DNA of 64,000 nucleotides from Gonocerus acuteangulatus (Eukaryota; Arthropoda; Insecta; Hemiptera; Coreidae). The notes below the pieces were generated by a model. The model did not search any database. It worked only from the letters and a program-made list of their open reading frames with translations, and had not been told where the DNA came from. Numbering within the stretch: position 1 is the first letter of the stretch; each line of letters begins with the position of its first letter. Below are positions 46,850 to 59,262 of the stretch, one piece after another. The stretch is taken from contig OX328123.1 in the NCBI GenBank assembly GCA_946811695.1, forward strand, positions 46,689,753-46,753,752. Reading direction: 5' to 3'. The position numbers and the translations under genes were made by a program.

Positions 46850-46945
46850 ATTTCTTACGGCGCACCAACATCTGGGCCATAAACACCGACATCCAATGTG
46901 CTCTAGGGAATTTTCTGAACAGGCCCAGAAATGAGAAAAATGAGA
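46850..46945 (-). repeat. SINE tail, 5'-truncated
   Basis: Inverted copy of the SINE tail: TTACGGCGCACCAACATCTG, GGCCATAAACACCGACATCC, and part of the body (GGGAATTTTCTGAAC). It matches the middle and end of 35666-35896. Confidence 0.65.
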
Positions 46946-47130
46946 CGTTCACAAAGACGGACCGTAATCATATTGTCAGTTATTCGACAAGTGAAGTCCA
47001 AAGCTAAGTATCTATCCTCTTCACATCTGATTGAGCTTTATAGATTTTTTTTTATATAACATAAAGAAGGTCTAGTATGGCACAGCGAGTAACAGTTATT
47101 CAGTATAATGTATGTGTCTTATATGTTATT

Positions 47131-47168
47131 TACCGAAGTTTCGCTTGTCGTGCTGCAAGCTTCCTCAG
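47131..47168 (-). ncRNA. Solitary hammerhead-like motif
   Basis: Minus strand: CTGAGGA, one extra A, stem II GCTTG/CAAGC with an 8-base loop, GAAA, stem III AC/GT closed by a TTCG tetraloop, then A at the cleavage position. Stem I is poor, and no palindromic partner or PLE coding sequence is seen nearby. It may be a PLE 3'-end fossil or chance. Confidence 0.45.
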
Positions 47169-47829
47169 AGTTCAGTCTGTGACAGCACCAGAAACAAGAG
47201 GTCCCAAAGGGTTCTCAGACTTAACCCTGAAAAAGCTACCACAATTACTAGCGGAACGTCGGTAAAGAAGATAGTGACACGGTAAATACCCGAAGATTAT
47301 AATGTTTGTGATGACTTGGACCGCGGAAGTCTACGAGTTAAAATATTCTTGTCTGAGTAATAAGCGTCGAGCTCTTAGACACGCCCTTCTTAGTGGAATT
47401 ACATCTTTGAGTAATTATCTGATGGAATAGTTTCACTCAGTAGCCTGATTTACTCCCTTACTGTCTAATTATTTCCATTAAAAAGTCAAGGACTGTATAT
47501 TCTACTGAAAGGAAGACCGAAGAAGAAAGGAGGAAGTGCACAAGGTGACCTCAAACACAACATTAATATGTACAGCTCCTTCACAACTTCTTATGGTTTA
47601 TCCTCCACTCCTTCCGAAGTTCAATAGCTTGGAAGGAAGGGAAAACCAATCACGATGAAGATTCAGTTGCAAAGATTTGTTTAAATGAACTCTTCTGTTT
47701 TCCATTCGTTATCATACATAAGTTAATGGCGTACTCCAATCATCACTCTGGCATACAAAGACAGAAAAATAGCGAGTCCGATAAGGTAAATAACCTAGAA
47801 TCCTTCAAGAAGAGGGGAAGCATCTAGTC

Positions 47830-48045
47830 CATTACACACGCTGCAGCCCCCCCCCCCCAAAATTTGTTATTTAATCTGTAAAAATGGGTCACAAAAAGCT
47901 TAAAAATAAATTAAATAAGTTCACTTAGTTCAGAAAAAAATATTTTTTGGGTGTAACAGCGTGTTTTAGTTGGCTAAATATTCCAAGTTCTAGATTGTTA
48001 GTATTCCATACCCCAAATGTTCCTAGCCCCCCCCCCCCAATTATT
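47830..48045 (-). repeat. Repeat family Z, copy 2
   Basis: Inverted counterpart of 14148-14395, bounded by GCTGCAGCCCCC with a long C-run (47848-47859) and by a second C-run (48029-48040). Interior blocks AAATTAAATAAGTTCACTTA and GTATTCCATACCCC match. Confidence 0.7.
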
Positions 48046-48627
48046 TCATGTATATGAGCATTATTCAGATAGATTTTACTTTTTCGTTCTCAAATTTTAC
48101 AGAAATCAACTTGAAAATTAATCAACTTTTTTTGTACCAATTGAACATTTATGTGATAGTTAATTTTTGTCGATAGTTGGTCATGCACCTATAACTTTAT
48201 TTTTCGAAATATGGCCATTTCAAAAATGGCGTCCCGGACGGTATTGATATGTTATTGGATGGCAATGCTCTTCAAATAATTTTTGAGTCTTTTAGCTCTT
48301 GTATTTAATAAAAATGGAACTAAATGTATGTTTTTATATTTTACATTTTAAAGCATAATGTGTTTAAGTTGAATAACTGAATAGACTAGACTAGAAACCA
48401 GGTTTGTACCACAATTTATCGCTTGCATTGTTTTACTTTGTAGTAGGTATTTTCTTCACATACGATTACTTGAGGTACATACAAATTGTAAATCATTAGT
48501 TTTCCGTACAATCAACCATCCAAACAAACAGGAAAAAAGAAAAACAATAGTTTACTTGGTGTAAATATTTAATTTTTTTTTTTTTTTATTTAAATGAATC
48601 GTATAAAGAATATTGAATATTTATATC

Positions 48628-49105
48628 CTAATACCACCTTCTATATCCATCCTAATACCACCTTCAATATCTTTCCTAATACCTTCTTGAATATCCTTCC
48701 TAATACCACCTTCAATATCTTTCCTAATACTACCTTCTATAACCTTTCTTATTCCACCTTCTATACCCTTCCTAATACCTTCTTCAATACCCTTCCTAAT
48801 CCCATCTTCTATACCCTTCCTAATACCTTCTTTAATATCCTTCCTAATACCACCTTCTATACGTTTCCTTTTACTCCCTTCTATATCCTTCGTAATACCA
48901 ACTTAAATATCCTCCCTAATACTACCTTCTATACTCTTTCTTATACCACTTTCAATATCCTTCATAATACCACGTTTAATACCCTTCCTAATATTACCTT
49001 CTATATCCTTCCAAATACTATCTTCGATATCCTTCCTAATACTACCTTCTATATCCTTCCAAATACTATCTTCGATATCCTTCCTAATACTACCTTCAAT
49101 ACGCA
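48628..49105. repeat. 24-bp minisatellite, about 20 units
   Basis: Units close to CCTTCCTAATACCACCTTCT plus ATAT repeat about 20 times with substitutions but almost no frame-breaking indels. Because 24 is a multiple of 3, frames stay open: 171 codons on the plus strand (LPNTTFYI-like octapeptides) and 67 codons on the minus strand (RKDIEGSI-like octapeptides, 48903-49106). I treat it as a minisatellite rather than a gene. Confidence 0.85.
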
Positions 49106-49139
49106 CTAATACATAACTTATTTTCTAATTATTTTTGTA

Positions 49140-50635
49140 AATAAATTTTTATTCACACATTTTAACATGAATAAATTTGTATTCGTATATTTAAATCACT
49201 TGATTTCTTGTGAATATTGACAAAATGTGTGAATATTCACACTTTTTGGGTATATTTAGAATTTTTCCTGTAAATTAAATTTTATTTATAGGAAAATTTG
49301 TGAATACAGTTTTATTTGTATTTATATATATTTATATGGCATACGTGAATACAAATAAATTCGTATTCAAACTTATGAATAAGAAATTATTTATATTTGT
49401 ATTTACAAATAAATTCTTATTTTTATTTCTAAATAAAATTATGCCAACTCTAATTACCATCCAATGTAGAGTAGGACGGTAATGATGCGGACGGTAATGA
49501 TATTTGTTACAAAAATATTTTTAATTTTTTTTTCTAAAATAATTATATTAATAAAAAATATTGTAAAATGCGTAGTTTATGAAGCACTATTTAATCGTTA
49601 GACAAAAAAAAGTTTTTCATGGATGTTTTGAATAATAAAATGACGGTAATGTCCAGCAAAATACTCCAATTGCGATTTACCAAATAAAACACATCAAAAA
49701 AACGAAATTTCTATTCGTTACCTTCTGGGCAACAAAAATCAGTTTGAGAGAGCTGCTCCAACATATGTTTGGAAACAACTTGCTCCATCCTGATAGGTTT
49801 TCTCGTTAATTCAAAAAGGCGGACGGTAATGATGTCAAAACTGAGGGACAACTTTAAAGGCACTATTACGAAGTTAGATTTTTTTTAATTTATTTAAATT
49901 TATATGAATTCACCTTAAATATTATTATTTTGAAATGAAACATCACATGAGCAAAAAATATAATATCCTTCCCCTCTAAAAAAAATAGTAAAGTGTAATA
50001 AATCTGTTCAGGGACAGAGGACGGTAATGGTTTTGGGCCTATAAAATTAATAATTTTGACATTAAATTTTGAAATTCAAAATTTAATTTTGGTAGCATTA
50101 ATTTTCTCTTTATTCCATTAGTCATTCCAAGAAGAAAAAAAATCTGGCCGACTCAATTATATCGCCAAGGGACAATAATGTTAAAACTATTTGAATAATG
50201 CTCATATACAATAGCAATTTAATTTAAATCAGTGTAAAAATAATAAGGAAATGTAAACACTATGAATTAAAAAATTAAAATTACGCGACTTAGAACGAAT
50301 TCACTGTATAAAGACTATTATACATAGCTCTTGTAGTAGATATTCATTTACACAACTTCTGTAATCAGAAAAATATTAATTTTAACTTTTTCACCCAGTA
50401 GAAATTACCGTTCAGAAATAAATTTAAATTTGTCATTTTTCGATTTAAATAGCGCACAAAGTATGGCTATATTTTTACATAAACACTGTAGTTTATTATC
50501 TTCAAAATGAGCAACTATTTCTTAAACAGAAACTTGTATATGTTCTTCCGGTCATCTTTATTCCCTGTGTTTTTTCTTGTTTTTTTGTCTTTTTTAGTTT
50601 TCACCTCTTTTTATTAATTAATAAGACAGAGATCT
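49140..50635. other. AT-rich DNA with recurring GACGGTAATG words
   Basis: The word GACGGTAATG occurs at about 49484, 49496, 49642, 49824 and 50021, each in the same orientation, in otherwise unrelated-looking AT-rich sequence. No gene is seen. Confidence 0.5.
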
Positions 50636-50639
50636 TCGA

Positions 50640-50725
50640 GAAAAAGTCCCTACCCGTAGTTGAAATGGAACCCACAAACCTACATAAGGAATGTTACCGC
50701 TTTAACGGTCACGGCCTTCAGACCT
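50640..50725 (-). repeat. Possible tRNA-derived SINE head
   Basis: Minus strand reads GGCCGTGACCGTTAAAGCGG, an A-box-like stretch of tRNA Ser/Leu type, and about 30 bp later GTGGGTTCCATTTC, a degenerate B box. No tail is evident. Confidence 0.35.
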
Positions 50726-51297
50726 CCTCTACGAGTTTATAATAATAGAAATTATAAAATATAAACAATTATAATGTAATTAACTAATGAACAAACAACC
50801 AAATGGTATTTATTGGGAAAATTACGATTTATTTATGGAGATTAATTAAACCCTAAACTAATTATAAGTCAAAGCGTATAATTACTAGGAATTCAATATT
50901 TCCAACTTTTATTACGCTTGGAAAGGCAGTAAAGCCATTAATAAAATCACCTCATAACCCCCTCTCCCTAATGATCTAATAAAATTTTAATGAAGAGAAA
51001 GCTAATGGTGTCTTGGTTTGCAGACGTAGGTAATTTTTTTTTTTTTTTTTTTTTTTTTTTGCCTATTGCAAAACCTTCGTGTAAAGCACTATTGCATTTA
51101 ATACTATTGAGTAGGACAAAGAAGCCTGTACACCATTCCTTTTTGTTATAATTTGCCTACTGATCTTTATCCCAAATATCTGAAACCGTTTATTATTATT
51201 ATATATATTTGTGTTCATATTGAAGCTGAGATGGGCAAGAAAACAAGAGGATGTTCTTCTTCTTTCTTATTCTTCCTAACTGGCGCACAACTGATTC

Positions 51298-51552
51298 CTA
51301 GACCAAGGCTTCCTGAATCAGCCTCCGCCAGCTTTCCCCATCATGTGCAACAGCCATCAAGTTCTGAACGCCCAGGAGGGGCATAGTGTCAGCAGAAACT
51401 CCATCCTTCCATCGGAGCTTCGGCCTCCAACGTCTTCTGCTTCCATGGAGCACATCTTGGCTCTGAGAAGTTGGGGCCCGGATCTGAGAAGTGGGGGCCA
51501 GTGATCTGGTCCTGGGCCCGGCTCTGATATATGACAGCCCTGAGGACAGCAA
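51298..51552 (-). pseudogene. C-terminal end of an RTE-type non-LTR polyprotein
   Basis: An 84-codon minus-strand frame contains SRRRWRPKLRWKDGVSADT, LGVQNLMAVAHDGESWRRL and EALV. This is the familiar C-terminal tail of RTE-like reverse transcriptases (GRPKLRW-DGV then A-DR--WRR). The upstream part (AGPRTRSLAPTSQI) is low-complexity and not RT-like. No catalytic RT sequence remains here. Confidence 0.7.
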
Positions 51553-51559
51553 TGTACCG

Positions 51560-52950
51560 AGGGACGGTAGAATTATTTAGGTCCCGGTCCTCATAGGCTG
51601 AATAACCAGACTACCCATGGGGCGGCATTGTCTTAGCAGGCGTGTGTTAATATCGTTTTTATCGTCACTTCATAATTCGATAATTACATTTTTAATTTAT
51701 TTACTCAAGAAAGGAAATTTTTACTAAATATAAGAATGACTCAGTAAAATCCTATTACTAATATTTGTTGAGCGTGGTATTTTTTTTTTTTATTTTATTA
51801 TGTGTACTATATTTTATTTGAATGACGAATGTACGTGTAAGAGATTATGACTTCAGGGGAAATACTACCTGGTAACTTTTTTTTTTACCATTTTTTAATG
51901 GGCTAAAATTCTTCCTTAACTAATCAAAAATGATATCCAAGAGAGTTTATGTGAAGTCTAATTTCTTGAGCAAAAAATAGGATTTTCCGAGTGAAGTCTC
52001 TGTGTCGAGAGAACACGATGCTGATATGGAGACAATTTTTTGAGCGAGCTTCGATTGGTCCCTTTTTAATTGTTAATTTTCTTTTTTGGTCCTTCTTCAA
52101 TATATTTTAAAATTAAACCCCATTTTTTTATCTTTATTACAAGAAATTATGAAAAAAAAGTATATAGGAAAAAAATGAGCATTTTAGAACATTAAACTTT
52201 AAAGTCGTTTTCTCAAAACTTCATATCGGGCAATACTCTGGCGTCTTCAATTTTATCCGATCAACTTCAAATTCTAACTGGAGCGTCCTAATATTTGCTA
52301 GTAAAGTACGTAGTTCGATCCATTGAATTATAACGATTTTGTGACCAATTTTTGACGGATTTTTTAATTGGAAATGAATAATTGTTCACCATTTTCGAAA
52401 AAAACTAATATTGCCTAATCCCATGTACTTCACTAGATTTAACCTTCCTCTTTCGAAATAATTTTAGTTCTTCGTTCTAGATTAAAAATGACCGCCTGCA
52501 GACTATCGCCCGTGAAAAAAGAGAGTTTCTGTTTCTCAGATACAGCGCCGCCATTATTTTTTTCGACGAATTGAAACGTAATTTTTTTGGATACTTTAAT
52601 ATCCCATATAAAACGTTTGATATAAAGAATTGAAAAATATTTATATTTATTTGTTATTTATGATCTCAAGAAAATTACTTTGATTTTGATCGCACAAGGT
52701 ACTCCTTAAGTATACGGGTCTCAGCCGTAATTTGTAATTTAGGCAAATGAAGTAAATAACAGTTCCACAAAAAAAAAGTGGTTTGTGCGGGGTATCGGAC
52801 ACATTTTTTCTGACGTAATTTTTACCGCTGAACACGAATCTGAAGTCATAATTGGGGGTTCATTAGCAAAAAACGGAGAAAAATGAAAAACAAAATCGAT
52901 AAAAATCAAAACCTTATTGTTTTATTTGGATGATGATGACATTATTATTG
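51560..52950. other. No gene seen
   Basis: AT-rich DNA. The phrases near 52210-52400 (TCTCAAAACTTCATATCGGG, CCGATCAACTTCAAATTC) resemble repeat interiors. No coding support. Confidence 0.45.
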
Positions 52951-52954
52951 TTTC

Positions 52955-53245
52955 TGTCGTTTCCTGACTCTTTTCTCCTCAAATGACCTGTGTAATGGAT
53001 TTCTGCTACGTTTTTTTCCTCGCTGTTGAGTTTTCCTTTGTAGCATCCAGCAGTAACCTGAAAACATATTCACTCCCCACTGTCCCTGAAATCATCGTTC
53101 AAATTCTTTGAGATCTTGATGAAATCTCTCTCCTTGCTCTTCACTAAAGTCTCCGTTATTTTCTGAAAACTGGTCGAGATGTGAATCAAGAAAGTGAAGT
53201 TTTAAATTCATTAGACAACGTTGACGAGGACAATGTCCAATTACA
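52955..53245 (-). pseudogene. Unnamed repeated protein family, copy 3 (C-terminal part)
   Basis: Minus-strand translation gives CLMNLKLHFLDSHLDQFSEN, then GDFSEEQGERFHQDLKEFER, a stop, FQGQWGVN, and SGYCWMLQRK with a basic tail. It matches the last 95 residues of copy 1 (34903-35301) closely, including GERFHQD. Only this end is present. The upstream boundary is near 53245. Confidence 0.75.
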
Positions 53246-53349
53246 GCTTGCAGGACAATCCAGCTTAAACCATGAATTAAGAAACAGATTGTGCGAAAAT
53301 TGATAATAAATAAATAAAATTATAGAAAAAAGCTTATTGTTTGCCTCCC

Positions 53350-53455
53350 CGTGATCTAGAGGCTAACGCCTTAGTTTCTCATGCGAGAGATGGTGAGTTT
53401 GAATTCCGGCGGCAGGAATTTTCTCATCTCGCGGCTCGTGAACAACAAGCTGAAA
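53350..53455 (+). repeat. tRNA-derived SINE head and body, 3'-truncated
   Basis: TGCCTCCCCGTGATCTAGAG, GCTAACGCC, B box GAGTTTGAATTCC, then GGCAGGAATTTTCTCATCTC and GCGGCTCGTG. It corresponds to the first 105 bp of 35666-35896 but has no 3' tail. Confidence 0.7.
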
Positions 53456-53824
53456 GAACCTTTTTCCAAATAGGATCAGCTATAGTGTGAGACATAAAAG
53501 AAATAAAGGCAAATCATAAATGTTTTTCGACATGATACATTGAAAATTGACCATCTGTGAATTACATATCGATTCCTATTCATAGAAACATGAAACTGGA
53601 AAATGTGAACAGATGATATCCTACAAAAACTATCCTGAAACCTAATCTCGAGTTTGAATCGATTAATTATCGCCTTTCATAATATCAGGACAAATGAGAT
53701 TTCTATTGATGTGGCAACTGGCGGAGAAGCAATTAATCAAAGAAAGTGGCAATCAGCCAGTCGTGAGGCCTGGTATTATTTTTCTTATTCATTTTTTCAG
53801 TATTATCATTATTATTATTTTTTT

Positions 53825-53875
53825 TATATTTTTTTTTTTTAACGGCGCATCAACTATTTGGCTATTAGCGCCGCA
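53825..53875 (-). repeat. SINE tail fragment
   Basis: T-run, then AACGGCGCATCAACTATTTG and GCTATTAGCGCC: the SINE 3' tail in inverted orientation. Confidence 0.7.
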
Positions 53876-53999
53876 TTATTATTATTAATCAAATCCTTAG
53901 TTCTATTTTAGGTAGCATTACGCATTACAAGTATTGAGTACCTGCAACTTATTTATTTTCATAATTTGTTGATCTCGACGTCTGAGGAGCAATAATTCA

Positions 54000-54169
<170 letters not shown>

Positions 54170-54848
54170 AGAAAAACAGTCATTTCCGACTGATGGCTGA
54201 CCAGATTTGGCGACAGCTTTCTTATCATTCCAAGGAAAATCTTCTTTTGATTTTTTTTTTTCGTATAGACTTTATTCTCCTTGGAATGATAATAAGCTTA
54301 CGGCCTATATATAAGCCATCACTTGGTTACATGTGCTTTATTTTATTGCATTAATTTTCTTTTTTTGAATGGAATTCTAAATTCTACTTATTCTTCTTAG
54401 TATTCATGTGTTCACGTATTCTTTCTTCAGCCGTAGAAATGGTGGTTTACTATCCTTATGGAGTCTTTTATTATTGAGCGTGCCAGTGACTCAAAGTCGC
54501 ATCTAATGTTCCATCTTTTGAAAACATGTTGTGTAAATAAAGGCATGGAACCTCTTGCGCCAAAGAGAAGGCCGATTACCTCCCAATTTTCGATCCTGTA
54601 GTTTTCACGGAAATAGGGAATACAATATATATATATATATGTTCAGCAGGGGAAAAATGATGAATTTCTATTCTGTCTGGAAACTCCAGTAATATGTATG
54701 TTTTTTAATTTATAGTAAAAAGTGTTTGGTTATTTTAAACAAAGTATTTTTATTAAAGAAATACTTATTTTTTAAAAGTGTACAAATGATTAATAATGGT
54801 TTAAACAAAATAAGAGTTGATTTTAAAGCTTGTTACTTAATTATAAGA

Positions 54849-56098
54849 GGCTTCCTGAAATGGAATATTACTCCCTCTTGTACGGCGAAGGTTCCTAACC
54901 TTGTCAGGTATTGAAGCCTTTAGAGCACTAGCTATCCCGAGCATTATCTACTCTACCCTATTAATATTGAAGGGTTATTAAAGGGTGGCTTCCTGAAATG
55001 GAATATTACCCCCTCTTGTACGGCGAAGGTTCCTAACCTTGACAGGTATTGAAGCCTTTAGAGCACTAGCTATCCCGAGCATTATCTACTCTACCGTATG
55101 AATATTGAAGGGTTATTAAAGGGTGGCTTCCTGAAATGGAATATTACCCCCTCTTGTACGGCGAAGGTTCCTAACCTTGTCAGGTATTGAAGACTCAGCC
55201 TTTAGAGCAGTAGCTATCCCGAGCATTATCTACTCTACCAAATTAATATTGAAGGGTTATTAAAGGGTGGCTTCCTGAAATGGAATATTACCCCCTCTTG
55301 TACGGCGAAGGTTCCTAACCTTGTCAGGTATTGAAGCCTTTAGAGCACTAGCTATCCCGAGCATTATCTACTCTACCGTATGAATATTGAAGGGTTATTA
55401 AAGGGTGGCTTCCTGAAATGGAATATTACCCCCTCTTGTACGGCGAAGGTTCCTAACCATGTCAGGTATTGAAGCCTTTAGAGCACTAGCTATCCCGAGC
55501 ATTATCTACTCTACCGTATGAATATTGAAGGGTTATTAAAGGGTGGCTTCCTGAAATGGAATATTACCCCCTCTTGTACGGCGAAGGTTCCTAACCTTGT
55601 CAGGTATTGAAGCCTTTAGAGCACTAGCTATCCCGAGCATTATCTACTCTACCCTATAAATATTGAAGGGGATTTATTAAAGGGTGGCTTCCTGAAATGG
55701 AATATTACCCCCTCTTGTACTGCGAAGGTTCCTAACCTTGTCAGGTATTGAAGCCTTTAGAGCACTAGCTATCCCGAGCATTACCTACTCTACCCTATTA
55801 ATATTGAAGGGGATTTATTAAAGGGTGGCTTCCTGAAATGGAATATTACCCCCTCTTGTACGGCGAAGGTTCCTAACCTTGTCAGGTATTGAAGCCTTTA
55901 GAGCACTAGCTATCCCGAGCATTATCTACTCTACCCTATTAATATTGAAGGGGATTTATTAAAGGGTGGCTTCCTGAAATGGAATATTACCCCCTCTTGT
56001 ACGGCGAAGGTTCCTACCCTTGTCAGCTATTGAAGCCTTTAGAGCACTAGCTATCCCGAGCATTATTTACTCTACCCTATTAATATTGAAGGGTTATT
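54849..56098. repeat. Satellite array, nine units of 138-144 bp
   Basis: Units start GGCTTCCTGAAATGGAATAT at 54849, 54987, 55125, 55269, 55407, 55545, 55686, 55827 and 55968. They are nearly identical. Each holds a perfect hairpin AAGGTT-CCT-AACCTT, except where a unit is mutated. Units before about 55640 end GGGTTATTAAAGGGT; later ones end GGGGATTTATTAAAGGGT, giving 141-bp spacing. One unit has a 6-bp insertion. No unit encodes a protein. Confidence 0.97.
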
Positions 56099-56099
56099 T

Positions 56100-56945
56100 C
56101 ACTGAACTTACTCCGCATCTACTCTCCAATAGCCCGATTACCAGCAAAACAAAAACATCAGTCACAAACGGCAAACGAACTAAAAAATATTAAAAGTGTC
56201 CGGTTTTTATTGCTGCCGAGTGTGCAGACGTATATATTTCAACTTTAAACAATAGGTAAGTAGACCTCGCCTATCATACGGCGGACAGGCCGCGCTTAAC
56301 ATAAAGTAAACGAGTTCGATCCCAGACGAAGTAGTGAAAAAAAGACAATGAAACATGTAGGACGTAAAAATAATAATAGCGTGGTAGGAAATCCATGAGT
56401 GCCATATTTATTGGCCAAATGCCTCAAAAGTTTTTAATAAAAATTACATGATCCTTTAAGCTGCGATTCAAGTTTACTTTTGCGTTCCTAAAAGGGCTGT
56501 TGAATAACCTACGCGTCTGCCTTTCAATTTGATTCTTTTCCCTATCTCCATAGGACAACGGCCGCCAAAATAAATGATTAGGAAATCCTTAGTCTGTCAT
56601 AGCCGAAAAATGATTAATGCCGGCAAAGGTGAATACGGACTTAAGACAAAGATTAAAACGCGACTGCTTTTCAATGGCTTCCATCAATCGTGGTTATGAT
56701 AGTGATAAGTGAAACAATAGCTTATTGTGTAATAGTGTGGCCTAGATATCGCTTTACCATCCCCAGACCTTCCCTAACACCCGCCCCCGCAGAATCACGG
56801 GTTCAGAGCTCGGCAACTGCATGCCGGGTATCCCACGACGTTTGCGAGGCTGCTCGTACTGGTTACAACCACAAAATACTCAAGGACGTAAATGTTCGCA
56901 TTTAAAATAAACGAGCTCATACAGTCAAACAAATATGTTATCTTC
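56100..56945. other. No gene seen
   Basis: The frame at 56690-56905 lacks a recognisable domain. No repeats recur elsewhere. Confidence 0.45.
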
Positions 56946-56950
56946 TTTTA

Positions 56951-57055
56951 GCGCGGTTCCTCACTCCCTCTAAAGAGAGGAAACCCGCTGAAGTGCCGGC
57001 TAGAAAAATTCAAGTTTCAGAGCCCATAGATCACGAAAATAACGGTTATTCAAAT

Positions 57056-57102
<47 letters not shown>

Positions 57103-57231
57103 CATATATACATGTGAGGCTAGCTCAGTGGTAAAGCACTGGACTAAAAGTTGGAGGACCTGAGTTCAAATCCCGAGCATGCATGAGATTTTTTCTTCTA
57201 GTGTCTTCGTTCATGGGTTGGATTCGCCCTG

Positions 57232-57274
<43 letters not shown>

Positions 57275-57400
57275 CTCTTCGCTCTCTCGCAAGCTCAAAA
57301 ATGGACCGATTTTGATGAAACTTGGTACAAAAATATTTTATCTAATTTAAAAGGTCCAGTTCATTAACCAGGAGAATCCGCTTATCGGAACACGGTTTTA
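56951..57400 (-). repeat. Repeat element X, fragment 3
   Basis: The X end GCGCGGTTCCTCACTCCC with partner GAGAGGAAACCCGC starts at 56951, preceded by TTTTA. GAAGTGCCGGCTAGAAAAAT, a TA tract, and CCGATTTTGATGAAACTTGG follow as in X copies 1 and 2. A tRNA-like segment interrupts the TA tract (57113-57235). The far end is not found. Confidence 0.75.
57113..57185 (+). repeat. tRNA-like segment inside the TA tract
   Basis: TAGCTCAGTGGTAAAGC is a good A box and GAGTTCAAATCCC a good B box at tRNA spacing. The anticodon and T stems do not pair well and the 3' part is not tRNA-like, so this is a tRNA-derived SINE head or a tRNA pseudogene, not a working tRNA. It is flanked by TA repeats on both sides. 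Confidence 0.6.
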
Positions 57401-57404
57401 TATT

Positions 57405-59220
57405 TATGAGTTTCGTCTTCCCTCGTTCAGTTTATTCACTAACACAATTTAGCATTAATGAGACCAGGGAATTAAATCCTTCTGAAACAAAATCATTTCT
57501 TCTCGACAAAAAAATGAGTGGCGTTAATAAGAATAAACTATCGTCTCTAGGGGGTTTCATGGGAGATTAAAATAAACATATGTATATCAAGAATATAAAA
57601 TTATTATTGAGCAAATTAAGTTGATTTTAGTTTGAAATTCTGGTCCACGGGAAGGTGTGTGAATACTATTTGATATTAAAAATAAAACCCTTTTGAAACC
57701 TTCTGAGTACAGAAAAACACAATAGAGATGTAATTCACGTCATGTTGTCCTTAAACGGATTTATGGAGTACAGCTTTCGACTCTTAAATAAGGATGGTAG
57801 TGGTTAAAGGTTAAATAAATAAAGGGTGGTAATTTTACGGGTAATTTTTATATAAATTAAAATTGTTGGAAGCGGGCCATTTTGGTATACTTCTTGGAAA
57901 TCCCTACCCAAGCATAGTGTCAGGAAAGACTGTACTTTCTCCCAAAAGTAGACATGCCTATCTGTTCTCAAGAAAGGGTAGCGAATTGATCTAATACACA
58001 GCGGCTCTTAAAACCCATCAACCTCTTGTCAAACGCACGTGCTTCGGTGATATGTTGGAACAATTAATTGAGCAACAAAAACAACTTCCTATAAGCTACC
58101 TTGATCAAACTAACGAAACGGACACCTTACACTTACCTCCTTAGATACCAACACATGAACAATTCTCTCCCACATATCATTATAATCCTAAAATTAGTTC
58201 TTTATATCCTGGTTTATGTAGAAGAGTGAAATTCATTGATAGTAGCCCCTTTTGAACTAAAGTTTTTGGGTCAACGCAAATGTCGTTCGATTTAAACTTC
58301 CGATGACCTTGAAAGTTAACCTTTTTTTTTTTTTAATCATGCGTTATCTCACAAGTGATTAATTTCGGGTAAGATGTGCTATATAAAAGATTTAATTTTA
58401 TTTGATAAGTACGTTTTATTATATGATCTTTATGGCTTGGATCAATATTTTTTTAATAAAGAACCATTTAAAAAACGCCCCTATAAAAATCATATAATAC
58501 GATAATTATAGTCCAACACTGACATCTTATTTGCAGTTTTCAAACATTTAGCACACTCGTGTAACAAGTGTGGCAATAAACTTAATGTGGAACAAGCTGA
58601 ATAGTGAACCAACAGGAAAAAGTCTTCAGTTAAAAGCTGCATATCGTGGAAGGGAACAGAAGAAAAATATTTTTCTTTCTAGGCCAACAGAAACAAAACG
58701 GTGGACTTTTCAAAATCTTCTGCTGGAAACACCAACAACAGTGCCATCAAATTCTATTTATTATAATTGCAAAATATCTTTAGATTAAAACAGGAAAATA
58801 AACAAAGAGAGTATTTTCATGATAGCGCACCAAGAATTTTAAAACCAAACTCAGTTATCTATGTAGACTTTACTATTCGAAAATACCATTAAGAAAACAA
58901 ATTAAATTTTATTGGTCTCATGGCATGAGCTTGATTTTAATTTAAAACAGGCTCTTGTAGATTCATCTAACTACTTTAGTGTCAACTTCCGTGTTCTACA
59001 TTGCCAGAGAACTTGGCGGCCGGCCCAGGTGTCCTTGGTGAGAATCGACTGCAAGAGCTCACCAACTGGAGCACACATTGCGAAGGTATTTAAAGAACTA
59101 CCTGAATTTATTACACGAGAAAGCTTTATTTTTGGGAATACGAGAGACTAAATAGGCTTCTAGTATTTAAATATAAAGAAAAAGTCCCTTTTTTTACAAG
59201 TATATTATTCCTGTAGAAAA
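57405..59220. other. No gene seen
   Basis: Frames at 58570-58788 and 58912-59151 (72 and 79 codons) do not match any family I recognise. They may be element-derived, since an I-like fragment follows directly. Confidence 0.4.
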
Positions 59221-59262
59221 CTAGAAAACATGTAACAGCAATCTATCAAGAGAGTCTCACGG

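Noticed and set aside
48594..49109. 171-codon plus-strand frame as a repetitive protein gene
   Set aside because: It is explained by a 24-bp tandem unit whose length keeps any frame open. The minus strand is open as well, and no start context or domain supports coding.
54849..56098. Hammerhead ribozyme in the satellite unit
   Set aside because: CTGAAATGG and the opposite strand CTGACAAGG do not fit CUGANGA followed by a stem and GAAA.
57113..57185. Functional tRNA gene
   Set aside because: A and B boxes are good, but the anticodon and T stems do not pair and the 3' part is not tRNA-like.
58570..59151. Two plus-strand frames of 72 and 79 codons as a host gene
   Set aside because: No recognisable domain or splice structure. 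An element fragment follows directly, so a repeat origin is at least as likely.
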